From contig CAYYPL010000003.1 of the NCBI GenBank assembly GCA_964473555.1, positions 186,001-250,000 of the forward strand: 64,000 nt of DNA, given 5' to 3'. Below the pieces are notes generated by a model, which saw nothing but the letters and a program-made list of their open reading frames with translations, did no database searches and was not told the DNA's origin. The position numbers and the translations under genes are program-made. Below, piece by piece: positions 51,433-60,510 of the stretch (within the stretch, counting starts at the first letter, position 1; each line of letters opens with the position of its first letter). The stretch comes from UBA11400 sp964473555 (lineage in GTDB: Bacteria; Bacteroidota; Rhodothermia; Balneolales; HLUCCA01).

Positions 51433-51547
51433 GCAGTTTTTCAGGAATTCTCTCCACCTTCACGTGAAAGACACTGCTCACCATCCGCGATGAGCGGATA
51501 CTCTCCACGGCGCAGCCATCCTATCCAGTCTGTAAAACAAAGTTCTC

Positions 51548-51645
51548 ATTTGCGAAGCAAATACTTCTCAATCGTAAACCGAGTACTTCTCATTCACACG
51601 GCGAATACTTCACCCTTCCCGCTAACCTGTACGGTTAGTGGGAAG
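51548..51645. repeat. Mini-hairpin ATTTGC-GAA-GCAAAT and 13-bp hairpin at the lon stop
   Basis: A 6-bp triloop hairpin (51548-51562) is followed by words of the type TACTTCTCA. A 13-bp stem with one G-T pair (CTTCCCGCTAACC, 51615-51627, with its partner 51633-51645, loop TGTAC) touches the lon stop codon at 51646. No U-tract follows on the minus strand, so its role as a terminator is uncertain. Confidence 0.65.
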
Positions 51646-54039
51646 TTAAAATATATGCCCCAACGCCTCGTCTATCGTCGAAACCGCCACGATTTCCAGA
51701 CCCTGTTTCACTTTCTCGGGAATCTCGGCCAAATCTTTCACATTATCCGCCGGAATAATGACTTTGGCTATACGATTTCGTTGTGCTGCCAGTAATTTTT
51801 CATTCAATCCACCAATGGCATACACTTCACCACGAATGGTAATCTCGCCGGTCAACGCCACGTCGTGTCGTATGGGTCGTGCTGTCAATAGCGACAACAG
51901 GGCCAGGGCCATGGCCATACCCGCACTTGGACCATCCTTCGGTATGGCTCCCTCCGGGATGTGCAGGTGAAATTCATGTGTTTCAAAATAACTTTCTTCG
52001 ATACCGAATCGCTGGGCATTCGACTTCACATAGGTCAAGGCAGCCTGAGCAGACTCTTTCATCACATCGCCCAATTGTCCGGTAAGTGTGAACCTGGATT
52101 TCCCTTTTACGGCGGCAACATCGATTTGAAGTATAGATCCTCCGGTTGAGGTCCATGCCAGTCCATTTATGGATCCAATTTTGTCGACTTTATCCAGCTG
52201 TCGATCCCTATATCGCTCAACTCCCAGAAGTTCTACCACTTTCTTCTCATCGACAGTGATTTTACCCACGCGCTTTCCGTCTGCTTTTTTGTTCACCTGG
52301 ATGCGGGCCAGTTTTCTGCAGACCGATGCCAGCTGTTGTTCAAGTTGTCGCACACCGGACTCCCCCGTATAACTACGAATAACACGCATCATGGCGGCGT
52401 CGGTCATGGTTATCTTATCTGCCGACAATCCATGGGACTGATACAGCTTGGGTAATAGATGTCGGCGGGCAATCTCGAGTTTATCGTGTTCCAGGTATCC
52501 GGGTAGATTGATGATCTCCATCCTGTCAAGCAAGGCCGGCTGGATCTGACTGGCCACATTGGCCGTTGTAATGAACATAACCTGGGATAAATCGAAATCC
52601 AGATCCAGATAATGGTCGTTGAACGTATCGTTTTGTTCCGGATCCAGCACTTCGAGCACGGCAGATGATGGATCCCCACGGAAATCATGACTCAATTTGT
52701 CGATTTCATCCAGAATAATCACTGGATTCATAGACCCGGCTTTCTTAATTCCCTGAATGATCCGTCCAGGCATAGATCCAATGTAGGTCTTTCGATGACC
52801 ACGAATTTCGGCTTCGTCATTGACACCACCCAGGGCAATGCGTACCATTTTACGTCCAAGCGCGTTCGCAATAGATTTAGCCAGGGATGTTTTTCCCGTA
52901 CCTGGTGGTCCCACAAAACATAAAATCTGACTTTTGATGGACTTCACCAGATTCAAAACGGCGATGTATTCCAGAATCCGTTCCTTGGGCTTTTCCAATC
53001 CGAAGTGATCTTTTTCAAGCTCATTTTCTACCACCTTGATGTCCAGATTATCTGAAGTATAGGTTCCCCAGGGTAGCGAAATGATCCAGTCGATGTAATT
53101 TCTGGAAACCGTATACTCGGGCGACATCTGAGGAGTTTTTTTCAGACGGTCGAGCTCTTCCATAGCTTTGGCTTTGGCGTCGGCACTCATCTGTAGTCCA
53201 TCGATCACTTCTTTGAGTCGGATCAGCTCGGGATCTCCAAAATCGTTCTGGTCCAGCTCCTCCTGCAATGCACGGATCTGTTCCTGGATGAAATACTTTT
53301 TCTGCGACTCCTGAATATCTTCCTGAACCTTTTCGGTAATGCGATTGGAGACCTCCATCACTTCCAGCTCACTGGTCAACAGCGTAAGGAAAAACTTGTA
53401 TTGATCTTCGATCGTGCGCTTTTCAATCAATTTTTGACGATCTTTCAGATCTAAATCCAGGTAGGAAGCCATATAATACAACTGCTTAGCCGGATCAGAT
53501 TCGGGATCGAATCCAAGCAGTACTTCCTCAGGAAGTTCACTATTCATCAGTACAAACTTCTCGAACTTTTCCCGGGTACGTCGGTTCAAGGTCTTGAAAA
53601 CGAGCTTATTTTTGGGTTCCGGAAGATTTACGGGAGTGACTTTGGACTCAAACCAGCCTGTTTCATTCGTGGTGACTGTCTTGATCTTTCCAATCGTAAC
53701 ACCGCTCACCAGAACTTTCATCAGATTATTTGGCAGGCGCAATACCTGCATTACTTTAGCGATGGTACCGTACTTGTATAGATCATCTACCGACGGATCT
53801 TCCTGATCCGGGTCTTTTTGAGTAAGTAAAAACATAAACTGTGATCCCAACATAGAAGCTTCGACAGCCGCCAGACTCGAGTCTCGTCCGACCAGAATCG
53901 GGAACATAGAGTAGGGAAATATCAGGGTGTCGCGCAGGGGTAATACCGGAAGCTGATATTCGCTCGAGGAGTCGAATTCCTCAATCAACAATTCCGGAAT
54001 CATAATTTCTGTGTTGGAGAGCTGTTTTTTCTTGGCCAT
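51646..54039 (-). CDS. lon: ATP-dependent Lon protease
   Basis: 797 residues from the ATG at 54039 (MAKKKQLSNTEIMIPEL); the ATG at 54084 would prepend a hydrophobic 15-residue stretch and is not favoured. N-terminal substrate-binding domain (about 29-240), AAA+ domain with Walker A GPPGTGKTSL and Walker B VIILDEIDKL, and a C-terminal serine protease domain with the catalytic Ser in PKDGPSAGM and Lys in GLNEKLLAA. It degrades misfolded and regulatory proteins. It is downstream of no visible operon partner and is followed directly by a hairpin. Confidence 0.95.
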   Translation of the reverse strand: MAKKKQLSNTEIMIPELLIEEFDSSSEYQLPVLPLRDTLIFPYSMFPILVGRDSSLAAVEASMLGSQFMFLLTQKDPDQEDPSVDDLYKYGTIAKVMQVLRLPNNLMKVLVSGVTIGKIKTVTTNETGWFESKVTPVNLPEPKNKLVFKTLNRRTREKFEKFVLMNSELPEEVLLGFDPESDPAKQLYYMASYLDLDLKDRQKLIEKRTIEDQYKFFLTLLTSELEVMEVSNRITEKVQEDIQESQKKYFIQEQIRALQEELDQNDFGDPELIRLKEVIDGLQMSADAKAKAMEELDRLKKTPQMSPEYTVSRNYIDWIISLPWGTYTSDNLDIKVVENELEKDHFGLEKPKERILEYIAVLNLVKSIKSQILCFVGPPGTGKTSLAKSIANALGRKMVRIALGGVNDEAEIRGHRKTYIGSMPGRIIQGIKKAGSMNPVIILDEIDKLSHDFRGDPSSAVLEVLDPEQNDTFNDHYLDLDFDLSQVMFITTANVASQIQPALLDRMEIINLPGYLEHDKLEIARRHLLPKLYQSHGLSADKITMTDAAMMRVIRSYTGESGVRQLEQQLASVCRKLARIQVNKKADGKRVGKITVDEKKVVELLGVERYRDRQLDKVDKIGSINGLAWTSTGGSILQIDVAAVKGKSRFTLTGQLGDVMKESAQAALTYVKSNAQRFGIEESYFETHEFHLHIPEGAIPKDGPSAGMAMALALLSLLTARPIRHDVALTGEITIRGEVYAIGGLNEKLLAAQRNRIAKVIIPADNVKDLAEIPEKVKQGLEIVAVSTIDEALGHIF

Positions 54040-54255
54040 GAATACGGTAAAAATAATCGATGAATGAACCTCTAAGTTAGTCATTTTTCCGGCTTATTGG
54101 GTTCTCCTTTTTTTCACAACGATTTTGATGTAAGGAATTTCGAATTTTTGACACATATATAGAGACAAAGCCCTCGATCGGATTGGAAAGTGCCCGATTT
54201 GGTCATAAATTCAGCGCAATGGCATCAAAATGAACCTTTTTTACGATAACATCCC

Positions 54256-55956
54256 GTGATTAAAACGATCTACGTTAAAGATTTTGCGTTAATCGATGAA
54301 CTTGAAATTCATCCCGGTGCGGGTCTGAATATCATTACGGGACAAACAGGTGCCGGTAAATCTATCCTGGTAGGTGCTCTGAATATGATTCTGGGTGAGC
54401 GTGCCGACACCGAGGTTATCCGATCAGGAGCCTCCAAAGCCATAGCCGAAGCCATGATTGCGCTTCCAGCGAAGAATCCTGTACTTGATGGATTACTCAA
54501 AGAGGCCGAGGTCGAGGTGGGAACGGAACTCATTCTTCGACGTGAGATTCGGGATTCAGGGAGTCGGGCATTTATCAATGATACTCCGGTAGCTATTTCG
54601 GTATTGAAGGCGGTTGGGGATCAATTGGTTGACCTTCACGGACAACACGACCATCAGTTATTGCTTCGCGAAGAGAATCATCAATTGGTACTGGATGTGG
54701 ATGCTGAAGTCATCGCTGCGCTGCATGATTATAGAGTTCAGTTTGAGGCATACACTGCTCTGGACCGTGAGCTGAAATCATTGCGGCGCCAGGAACAACA
54801 ACTTCGCGAAAAACAGGAACTCTATCGCTTCCAGGTAAAGGAATTGGAGCAGGCGCGTCTGGATCCAGACGAAATCGAAGAGATGGAGAACGAGATGCTT
54901 CTGCTTGATAACGCAGAGATCCTGGATCAAAAAGCGGCTTTGATCAGCTCCGTTGGTACTGACGGTGAACTCGACATCACAACTGTATTAGCCACCCTCG
55001 AGCATGCTCTGGAAGATCTGGCCCGAATTGAACCGGAATTCGGTTCCTACCTGCAGGAATTCGAAGCGGCGCGAATCACGATCCAGGAAACCATCCAGTT
55101 TGCTGAACGTTACCGTTCCACCATTGAATTTAATCCCATTCGACTCGAATCACTTCGAAATCGACAGTCTGACATCCGAAAACTTGAGAAAAAGTACGGC
55201 AAGAACGTGTCCGAACTCCTCGAGTACCTGGATGATGTGCGAAGTAAACTTAATCTGGCCGACCATTTCGAAATCGAGATCGAAAAACTCGAACAAAAGC
55301 TTGGCACAACCCGAAAAACCCTTACCCTTGCAGCGCTCCGTCTCCACAATGCCCGCATCTTCGCCGGAACACATCTCAGTGAGTCCATCGTGGCCGAGCT
55401 GGCGCATCTCGGCATACCACATGCCGCTTTCCGGGTCGACGTTTCTTGGAATATCGACAAAAACGGGTGGATCGACATCGAAGGAAACCATGTCGCATGT
55501 ACCGAGTCAGGAACTGACACCGTACGCTTTTTCATATCCACGAACAAAGGCGAAACGCCCAAACCGCTGTCCAAAACCGCATCCGGTGGAGAGATCAGTC
55601 GCGTCATGCTCGCCCTGAAATCCATTATCGCCCGTGAACAGTCGCTACCAGTTATGATCTTCGACGAGATCGATACGGGAATCAGCGGAGAAATCGCAGA
55701 AAAAGTCGGGAGAACGATGCGGCGACTCGCATCCAGCTGCCAGATCATCGCCATTACCCACCAACCCCAGATCGCCAGTCAGGCTCACCATCATTTCAAG
55801 GTTTCAAAAGCTGAGTCAGACGACCGCACCATTACATCCATCACTAAGCTCGACGAAGAACAACACATTCTCGAAGTAGCGACACTCATGAGCGGAGCAA
55901 CCGTGACCAGCGCTGCGATTGAGAGTGCAAGGATACTTATTGAGCAGGCTCAATAA
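54256..55956 (+). CDS. recN: DNA repair ATPase RecN
   Basis: 566 residues, starting with GTG at 54256. It is an SMC-like protein: Walker A ITGQTGAGKSILVG near the N-terminus, a long coiled-coil middle (about 155-370), ABC signature ASGGEISRVML and Walker B MIFDEIDTGISG near the C-terminus, then ITHQPQIAS. The HGQHDHQLLL motif is typical of RecN. It acts in double-strand break repair. Length is standard. Its last codons and the TAA stop form a perfect inverted repeat (55936-55957). It is divergent from lon across a 216-bp gap. Confidence 0.94.
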   Translation: MIKTIYVKDFALIDELEIHPGAGLNIITGQTGAGKSILVGALNMILGERADTEVIRSGASKAIAEAMIALPAKNPVLDGLLKEAEVEVGTELILRREIRDSGSRAFINDTPVAISVLKAVGDQLVDLHGQHDHQLLLREENHQLVLDVDAEVIAALHDYRVQFEAYTALDRELKSLRRQEQQLREKQELYRFQVKELEQARLDPDEIEEMENEMLLLDNAEILDQKAALISSVGTDGELDITTVLATLEHALEDLARIEPEFGSYLQEFEAARITIQETIQFAERYRSTIEFNPIRLESLRNRQSDIRKLEKKYGKNVSELLEYLDDVRSKLNLADHFEIEIEKLEQKLGTTRKTLTLAALRLHNARIFAGTHLSESIVAELAHLGIPHAAFRVDVSWNIDKNGWIDIEGNHVACTESGTDTVRFFISTNKGETPKPLSKTASGGEISRVMLALKSIIAREQSLPVMIFDEIDTGISGEIAEKVGRTMRRLASSCQIIAITHQPQIASQAHHHFKVSKAESDDRTITSITKLDEEQHILEVATLMSGATVTSAAIESARILIEQAQ

Positions 55957-55957
55957 G
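55936..55957. other. Perfect inverted repeat at the recN stop codon
   Basis: Arms CTTATTGAGC (55936-55945) and GCTCAATAAG (55948-55957) separated by AG. The right arm carries the final Gln codon and the TAA stop, and mirrors the codons for LIE. No U-tract follows. Confidence 0.8.
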
Positions 55958-55985
55958 CGTTTGGATGTGATGTTCACACGTTGGC

Positions 55986-56144
55986 GGGAGCGTTGCTCCC
56001 TGTTTGTGTGGCTTTCGCCACGGAGGAGAGAGTAGTCTTCCGCTTGCGAAGCAAGCCCCAACGATCGCAACGCGAACACCAACAGAATTCAAAGAATTCG
56101 CCTACAGCACACGTAGTGTGCGTGTCAATTGCTTCGCAATTGAC
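55986..56144. repeat. Array of five GC-closed mini-hairpins between recN and dxs
   Basis: In order: GGGAGC-GTT-GCTCCC (55986-56000), GTGGC-TTTC-GCCAC (56008-56021), GCTTGC-GAA-GCAAGC (56042-56056), GCACAC-GTA-GTGTGC (56107-56121) and a 9-bp stem GTCAATTGC/GCAATTGAC with a TTC triloop (56124-56144). The last two lie in the coding 3' end of dxs. Confidence 0.85.
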
Positions 56145-58081
56145 GTGTAATCTATCCCAACTTCCCGGTACAGTTCGTCTTGGGAGCCATGCTCGATAAC
56201 CTCGTCCTGGATTCCCATAATTTTTACCGAAATATCGTTATGATGCTCGGAAATATACTCCGCAACAGCTGATCCGAAGCCTCCAATCTTGGTCCCATCT
56301 TCCACAGTAACGATATGTCGGTACTTCGTGGCAATCCGGTCAAGTAGTTCCGTATCGAGTGGCTTGACGAATCGCATGTTCGCATGCCCGACCTGGATAC
56401 CTTCCCCGGCCAGTAATCTGACTGCTTTACTGGCTTCGTTTCCAATAGTTCCAATGGATAAAATCACAACCTCTTTGCCATCAACCAGCATCTCGCCCTT
56501 CCCAATTTCCATGGGCTGAGGCAGGCGTCCGTTCAGGAAATTTTCGACTTCACCACGTGGATAACGAATGGCGAAGGCGCCTTTTTCGTACCCGGCAGCC
56601 GCAGCCATCATATCCTGTAACTCAACTTCGTTCATGGGTGCTCCTACCACCATATGGGGAATACATCGCAGGTATGACAAATCATAGAGCCCATGGTGGG
56701 TCGGACCGTCAGCACCGACCAATCCACCCCGATCCAGACAGAAGACGACCGGAAGTTTCTGGATACACACATCGTGCACTACCTGATCGTAGGCCCTTTG
56801 CAGGAAGGTAGAATAAATCGCCACGAATGGTTTCATTCCCTGGGTAGCCAATCCCGCAGCAAAAGTGACCGCATGCTGCTCGGCAATGCCAACGTCGTAG
56901 GTTCGATCGGGCATTTCGTTCATCATTTTCAGAAGTCCGGTGCCGCTAGGCATGGCCGCCGTGATTCCAACAATGCGCTTATCGTTCTCAGCCAGGTGGA
57001 TCAGGGTGTCTGCAAACACATCCTGATACTTGGGCAAGGATGGTTTTTCTGATTTGGCAACCAATGAAGCGCCGGTGATTTTGTCAAACGGACTCCCGGA
57101 GGCGTGCCACTTCACCTGATCGCGTTCAGCTGGAGCAAATCCTTTTCCTTTTACTGTAACCACATGGAGTAATTTTGGTCCCGGAATCTTTTTGAGATCC
57201 TGGAGGGTCTTGGTCAAGGCCCTGACGTTGTGTCCGTCTACCGGACCGTAGTACTTAAATCCAAGCGCCCGGAACAGCGATCCGGGAGTCAGCACGGTTG
57301 TGAGTGCGGCTTCCAGACGAGATGCCACCTTACGCATTTTGTCGCCGGCTTTCTTGAAGTGACCGAGCATATCATACACTTCATCACGAATTTTGTTGAA
57401 GGTCTCACTGGTCGTGATTTCCGCCAGATACTCCTTCAAAGCACCCACATTCGGATCTATCGACATCCGGTTATCGTTCAATATGACCAAAATATTACTG
57501 TTCATGGCTCCAGCATTGTTCAACGCCTCAAACGCCATCCCCGCGGTCATGGATCCGTCGCCAATTATGGCAACCACGTGTTTATCGGTATCCTGATGTT
57601 CACTTCCAACAGCCATGCCCAGGGCGGCAGAAATGGACGTGCTTGAGTGACCCACACCGAATGTATCATACTCACTTTCAGAACGTTTAGGAAAACCGGA
57701 AATCCCTTTGTACTTACGATTGGTATGAAATACGTCCCGACGACCAGTCAGTATCTTATGTCCGTATGCCTGGTGTCCCACATCCCAAACCAGTAAGTCG
57801 TGCGGCGTATCGTATGCGGCATGGAGTGCAACGGTAAGTTCAACCACACCCAGACTCGCGCCGAAGTGTCCTCCATGGATGGATACCACGTCGATGATAA
57901 AATCCCGAAGTTCGTAACTCAGGTCTACCAGTTGGTCAGGCGACAGATTTCTGATGTCGGCAGGGGAGTTGATTGTGGCCAGGAGTGGTCCAGGCACGGC
58001 TACACGTTCAAGAGGATTTGAAGGACGCTGTTCGGCATCCTGCGCTTCAGTTGGTATCGGTAGGGTTGGATGAGACATCAC
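56102..58081 (-). CDS. dxs: 1-deoxy-D-xylulose-5-phosphate synthase
   Basis: 659 residues, cytosolic. It makes DXP from pyruvate and glyceraldehyde 3-phosphate, the first MEP-pathway step for isoprenoids. Motifs: HGGHFGASLGVVELTVALH near the N-terminus, the TPP-binding GDGSMTAGMAFEALNNAG, GPVDGHNV, AEQHAVTFAAGL and VFCLDRGGLVGADGPTHHG. The gene starts inside xseB by 4 bp. The last codons encode SIAKQLTRTLRVL out of two mini-hairpins continuous with the intergenic array; the overall length still agrees with other DXS proteins. Confidence 0.95.
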   Translation of the reverse strand: MMSHPTLPIPTEAQDAEQRPSNPLERVAVPGPLLATINSPADIRNLSPDQLVDLSYELRDFIIDVVSIHGGHFGASLGVVELTVALHAAYDTPHDLLVWDVGHQAYGHKILTGRRDVFHTNRKYKGISGFPKRSESEYDTFGVGHSSTSISAALGMAVGSEHQDTDKHVVAIIGDGSMTAGMAFEALNNAGAMNSNILVILNDNRMSIDPNVGALKEYLAEITTSETFNKIRDEVYDMLGHFKKAGDKMRKVASRLEAALTTVLTPGSLFRALGFKYYGPVDGHNVRALTKTLQDLKKIPGPKLLHVVTVKGKGFAPAERDQVKWHASGSPFDKITGASLVAKSEKPSLPKYQDVFADTLIHLAENDKRIVGITAAMPSGTGLLKMMNEMPDRTYDVGIAEQHAVTFAAGLATQGMKPFVAIYSTFLQRAYDQVVHDVCIQKLPVVFCLDRGGLVGADGPTHHGLYDLSYLRCIPHMVVGAPMNEVELQDMMAAAAGYEKGAFAIRYPRGEVENFLNGRLPQPMEIGKGEMLVDGKEVVILSIGTIGNEASKAVRLLAGEGIQVGHANMRFVKPLDTELLDRIATKYRHIVTVEDGTKIGGFGSAVAEYISEHHNDISVKIMGIQDEVIEHGSQDELYREVGIDYTSIAKQLTRTLRVL

Positions 58082-58272
58082 TGAGAAGTTTGTTGATTCA
58101 CTTTTTCTATACGCAGTTCAGCGGAATCCAGGATTTCAGAGCAGTATTTTGACAGCTTAAGGCCCTCTTCATACAAATTAACCGAATCTTCTAATGTGAC
58201 TGAACCCTCTTCGAGTTTGCTCACGATAGATTCCAGTTTCTTTAAAGCCTCTTCGAAGGTGATTCGTTCCAT
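58078..58272 (-). CDS. xseB: Exodeoxyribonuclease VII small subunit
   Basis: 64 residues of XseB type: ITFEEALKKLESIVSKLEEGSVTLEDSVNLYEEG, then CSEILDSAELRIEKV, mostly helical. It partners XseA, whose gene is not in the window, in single-stranded DNA degradation. It overlaps the dxs start by 4 bp, a pairing found in many bacteria. Length is normal. Confidence 0.92.
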   Translation of the reverse strand: MERITFEEALKKLESIVSKLEEGSVTLEDSVNLYEEGLKLSKYCSEILDSAELRIEKVNQQTSQ

Positions 58273-58476
58273 GGGTAAGCAGTGTTAGTCATGTAATTCT
58301 GTTTTGAATACAATTTAATGAATCAACCTCGTCAGACCAAAGTAAACAAGAAAGAGTATAAATTCGGAATGCTGTGTTGATTTAAACGGTTATTGGGAAT
58401 ATTTTCGCACATATCTTGTGTAAATAGGGTAAATTAAAACGCCAAATTAACGTATAAACCACATTAAGGAAGTATC

Positions 58477-58809
58477 ATGGCATACGTCGTTACCGAACCT
58501 TGCGTAAACTGTAAGTACACCAACTGCGCGGCAGTTTGTCCCGTGGATGCATTCCGCGAAGGACCCAATTTTCTGGTTATTGATCCTAATGAGTGTATTG
58601 ACTGCGACGCTTGTGTTTCGGAGTGTCCCGTTGAAGCTATTTTCCCGGATGATGAAGTTCCGGCAGCCTGGGAGCATTATATCGAGTGGAACGAACGCCT
58701 TGCCGAAAAATGGGCCGATCACGTGATCAATGAAACCAAAGATGCACTCCCCACCGCCGACGAATGGGCCGAAAAATCCAAATCGGTTGATGATATTAAA
58801 GAGTGGTAA
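58477..58809 (+). CDS. FdxA-type ferredoxin
   Basis: 110 residues beginning AYVVTEPCVNCKYTNCAAVCPVDAF. Cys residues at 9, 12, 17 and 21 and the second set CIDCDACVSECP (40-51) bind two Fe-S clusters as in seven-iron FdxA proteins, one 3Fe-4S and one 4Fe-4S. A C-terminal acidic helical extension (about 68-110) is usual for FdxA. Electron carrier of unspecified partner. An AT-rich 200-bp leader with ATATTTTCG may hold its promoter. The start of folP overlaps the end of the gene. Confidence 0.92.
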   Translation: MAYVVTEPCVNCKYTNCAAVCPVDAFREGPNFLVIDPNECIDCDACVSECPVEAIFPDDEVPAAWEHYIEWNERLAEKWADHVINETKDALPTADEWAEKSKSVDDIKEW

Positions 58810-59638
58810 TCTGTCCCGTGTCGCGGAGTTGGTCCAATTCGACCGACCCCGCGTTATGGGTATTCTGAATTGTACCCCCGACTCGTTTTCCGACGGGGGA
58901 CAGTTTCTCCACACCGACCGGGCCCTTTCCCATCTCGGGCAAATGATTGTTGAAGGGGCAACCTACATCGATATTGGCGGGGAATCGACTCGTCCAGGTT
59001 CTGATCCCGTCTCGGTGGATGCCGAACTGGATCGCGTAATTCCAGTTCTCGATGCTGCGCTGAAATTGTATCCGAATGTGGTCTTTTCTGTGGATACCAC
59101 CAAGTATGAAGTCGCTTTGGAAGCGTTAAAGTTAGGCGCTCATTTTGTAAACGACGTGAGCGGTCTGCGAAAAGAGCCTCGTTTCATAGAGCTCTGTGTG
59201 AGATACGGTGCTGGAATCATGCTCATGCACTCGATTGGGAATCCCAAGACGATGCAACAAAACCCTGTGTACCAGGATGTGGTCAAAGAAGTGCGTGAGT
59301 ATCTGTTGGATAAAGCTTCAATTTGTCAGGGTGCTGGCGTTCCATCGATAATTATCGACCCAGGATTCGGGTTTGGAAAGACTCTGGAGCACAATATCAC
59401 CTTGTTACGTGACTTAAAATATATCACAAATTGTGATTTACCTGTACTTGTTGGAATCTCCAGAAAATCAATGCTGGGATCCATCACAGGTGGGAAACCT
59501 ACCGAAGAGAGACTAGCAGCTACGGTTTCGGCTCATTTTTATGCACTGCTGCAGGGAGCAAAACTTCTCCGTGTACACGATGTGAAAGAGGCCGTAGATT
59601 CCATTGCCGTATTTGAGGCGTTAGGATTTTCGTTTTAA
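58790..59638 (+). CDS. folP: Dihydropteroate synthase
   Basis: 282 residues from the ATG at 58790, which overlaps the ferredoxin gene by 20 bp; an ATG at 58730 would add residues read from the ferredoxin frame. Motifs: PRVMGILNCTPDSFSDGG, YIDIGGESTRPG, FVNDVSGL, IIDPGFGFGKTLEHN, LVGISRKSMLG. It condenses p-aminobenzoate with the pterin diphosphate in folate synthesis. It is followed after 70 bp by cdaA, a common order in Bacteroidota. A small hairpin (59643-59664) lies between the two. Confidence 0.93.
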   Translation: MILKSGNLSRVAELVQFDRPRVMGILNCTPDSFSDGGQFLHTDRALSHLGQMIVEGATYIDIGGESTRPGSDPVSVDAELDRVIPVLDAALKLYPNVVFSVDTTKYEVALEALKLGAHFVNDVSGLRKEPRFIELCVRYGAGIMLMHSIGNPKTMQQNPVYQDVVKEVREYLLDKASICQGAGVPSIIIDPGFGFGKTLEHNITLLRDLKYITNCDLPVLVGISRKSMLGSITGGKPTEERLAATVSAHFYALLQGAKLLRVHDVKEAVDSIAVFEALGFSF

Positions 59639-59708
59639 GCGTATGATGGCTTATATTCCATCATCACGGCATTAAGCCTTTACCTGCTAACGCTCACGAC
59701 CCAATACG

Positions 59709-60509
59709 TTGATCCCACTTGGATTCCTGGATTTCGGCTTCAAAGATCTGATCGAGACCACGATCATAGCGATGGTTATTTTCTATATTTATCGCTGGAT
59801 TCGGGGATCGTTCGCTGTGCCTGCTTTCCTGGGAATCATCATTATATTTTTGATCAATGCCCTTTTCAGTGTCCTGGGATTCACCACAATCAACTTCATA
59901 CTCCGCCGCATCACCGATGTGGGAATTTTGGCAGTCATTATCATTTTCCAGCCTGAGATACGGAAATTACTGTACAGTTTGGGTCAAAACACGCATTTCG
60001 ACCGCTTTTTTGCCCGAAAAGAGTCGGAAACAGTCATTGAGGAGGTAATTGAAGCCGTAAAAGCGATGTCACGGGCCAAAACCGGAGCTCTCATTGTTTT
60101 TGCCAAGTCATCGACACTGCACGACCAGGTTGATCCCGGTATCAAACTCGATGCAAAAGTGACCAGCAAATTGCTCATGACCATCTTCCAGAAGGATACT
60201 CCGTTACATGATGGTGCTGTGGTTATCCGCAATGATCGCATCGTTGCTGCCTCAGCCTACCTTCCCATATCCCAAAACCCCAATATATCGTCTGTATTCG
60301 GAACCCGGCACCGGGCAGCACTTGGAATCAGTGAGACGAACAATGTACTGGTCGTCATTGTGTCGGAAGAGACCGGGCGGATATCTGTCGCCAGAAACGG
60401 ATCACTGATCTCGGGCATGACCGTACAGAATCTGCGCGTTGAGATGGAAAAACACCTTGCCGACAGAACCATCACCAACGAAGAAATCGGATTCAGCTCC
60501 GAGGCCTGA
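59709..60509 (+). CDS. cdaA: Diadenylate cyclase CdaA
   Basis: 266 residues with a TTG start at 59709, kept because a later ATG would cut the first membrane helix. Two to three transmembrane helices (about 15-32, 40-58 and 64-82), then the DAC domain with LHDGAVVIRNDRI (DGA motif) and FGTRHRAALGISE (RHR motif). It makes the second messenger c-di-AMP, which controls osmolyte and potassium balance. folP is upstream; the WbqC-like gene starts 1 bp after the stop. Confidence 0.94.
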   Translation: MIPLGFLDFGFKDLIETTIIAMVIFYIYRWIRGSFAVPAFLGIIIIFLINALFSVLGFTTINFILRRITDVGILAVIIIFQPEIRKLLYSLGQNTHFDRFFARKESETVIEEVIEAVKAMSRAKTGALIVFAKSSTLHDQVDPGIKLDAKVTSKLLMTIFQKDTPLHDGAVVIRNDRIVAASAYLPISQNPNISSVFGTRHRAALGISETNNVLVVIVSEETGRISVARNGSLISGMTVQNLRVEMEKHLADRTITNEEIGFSSEA

Positions 60510-60510
60510 T

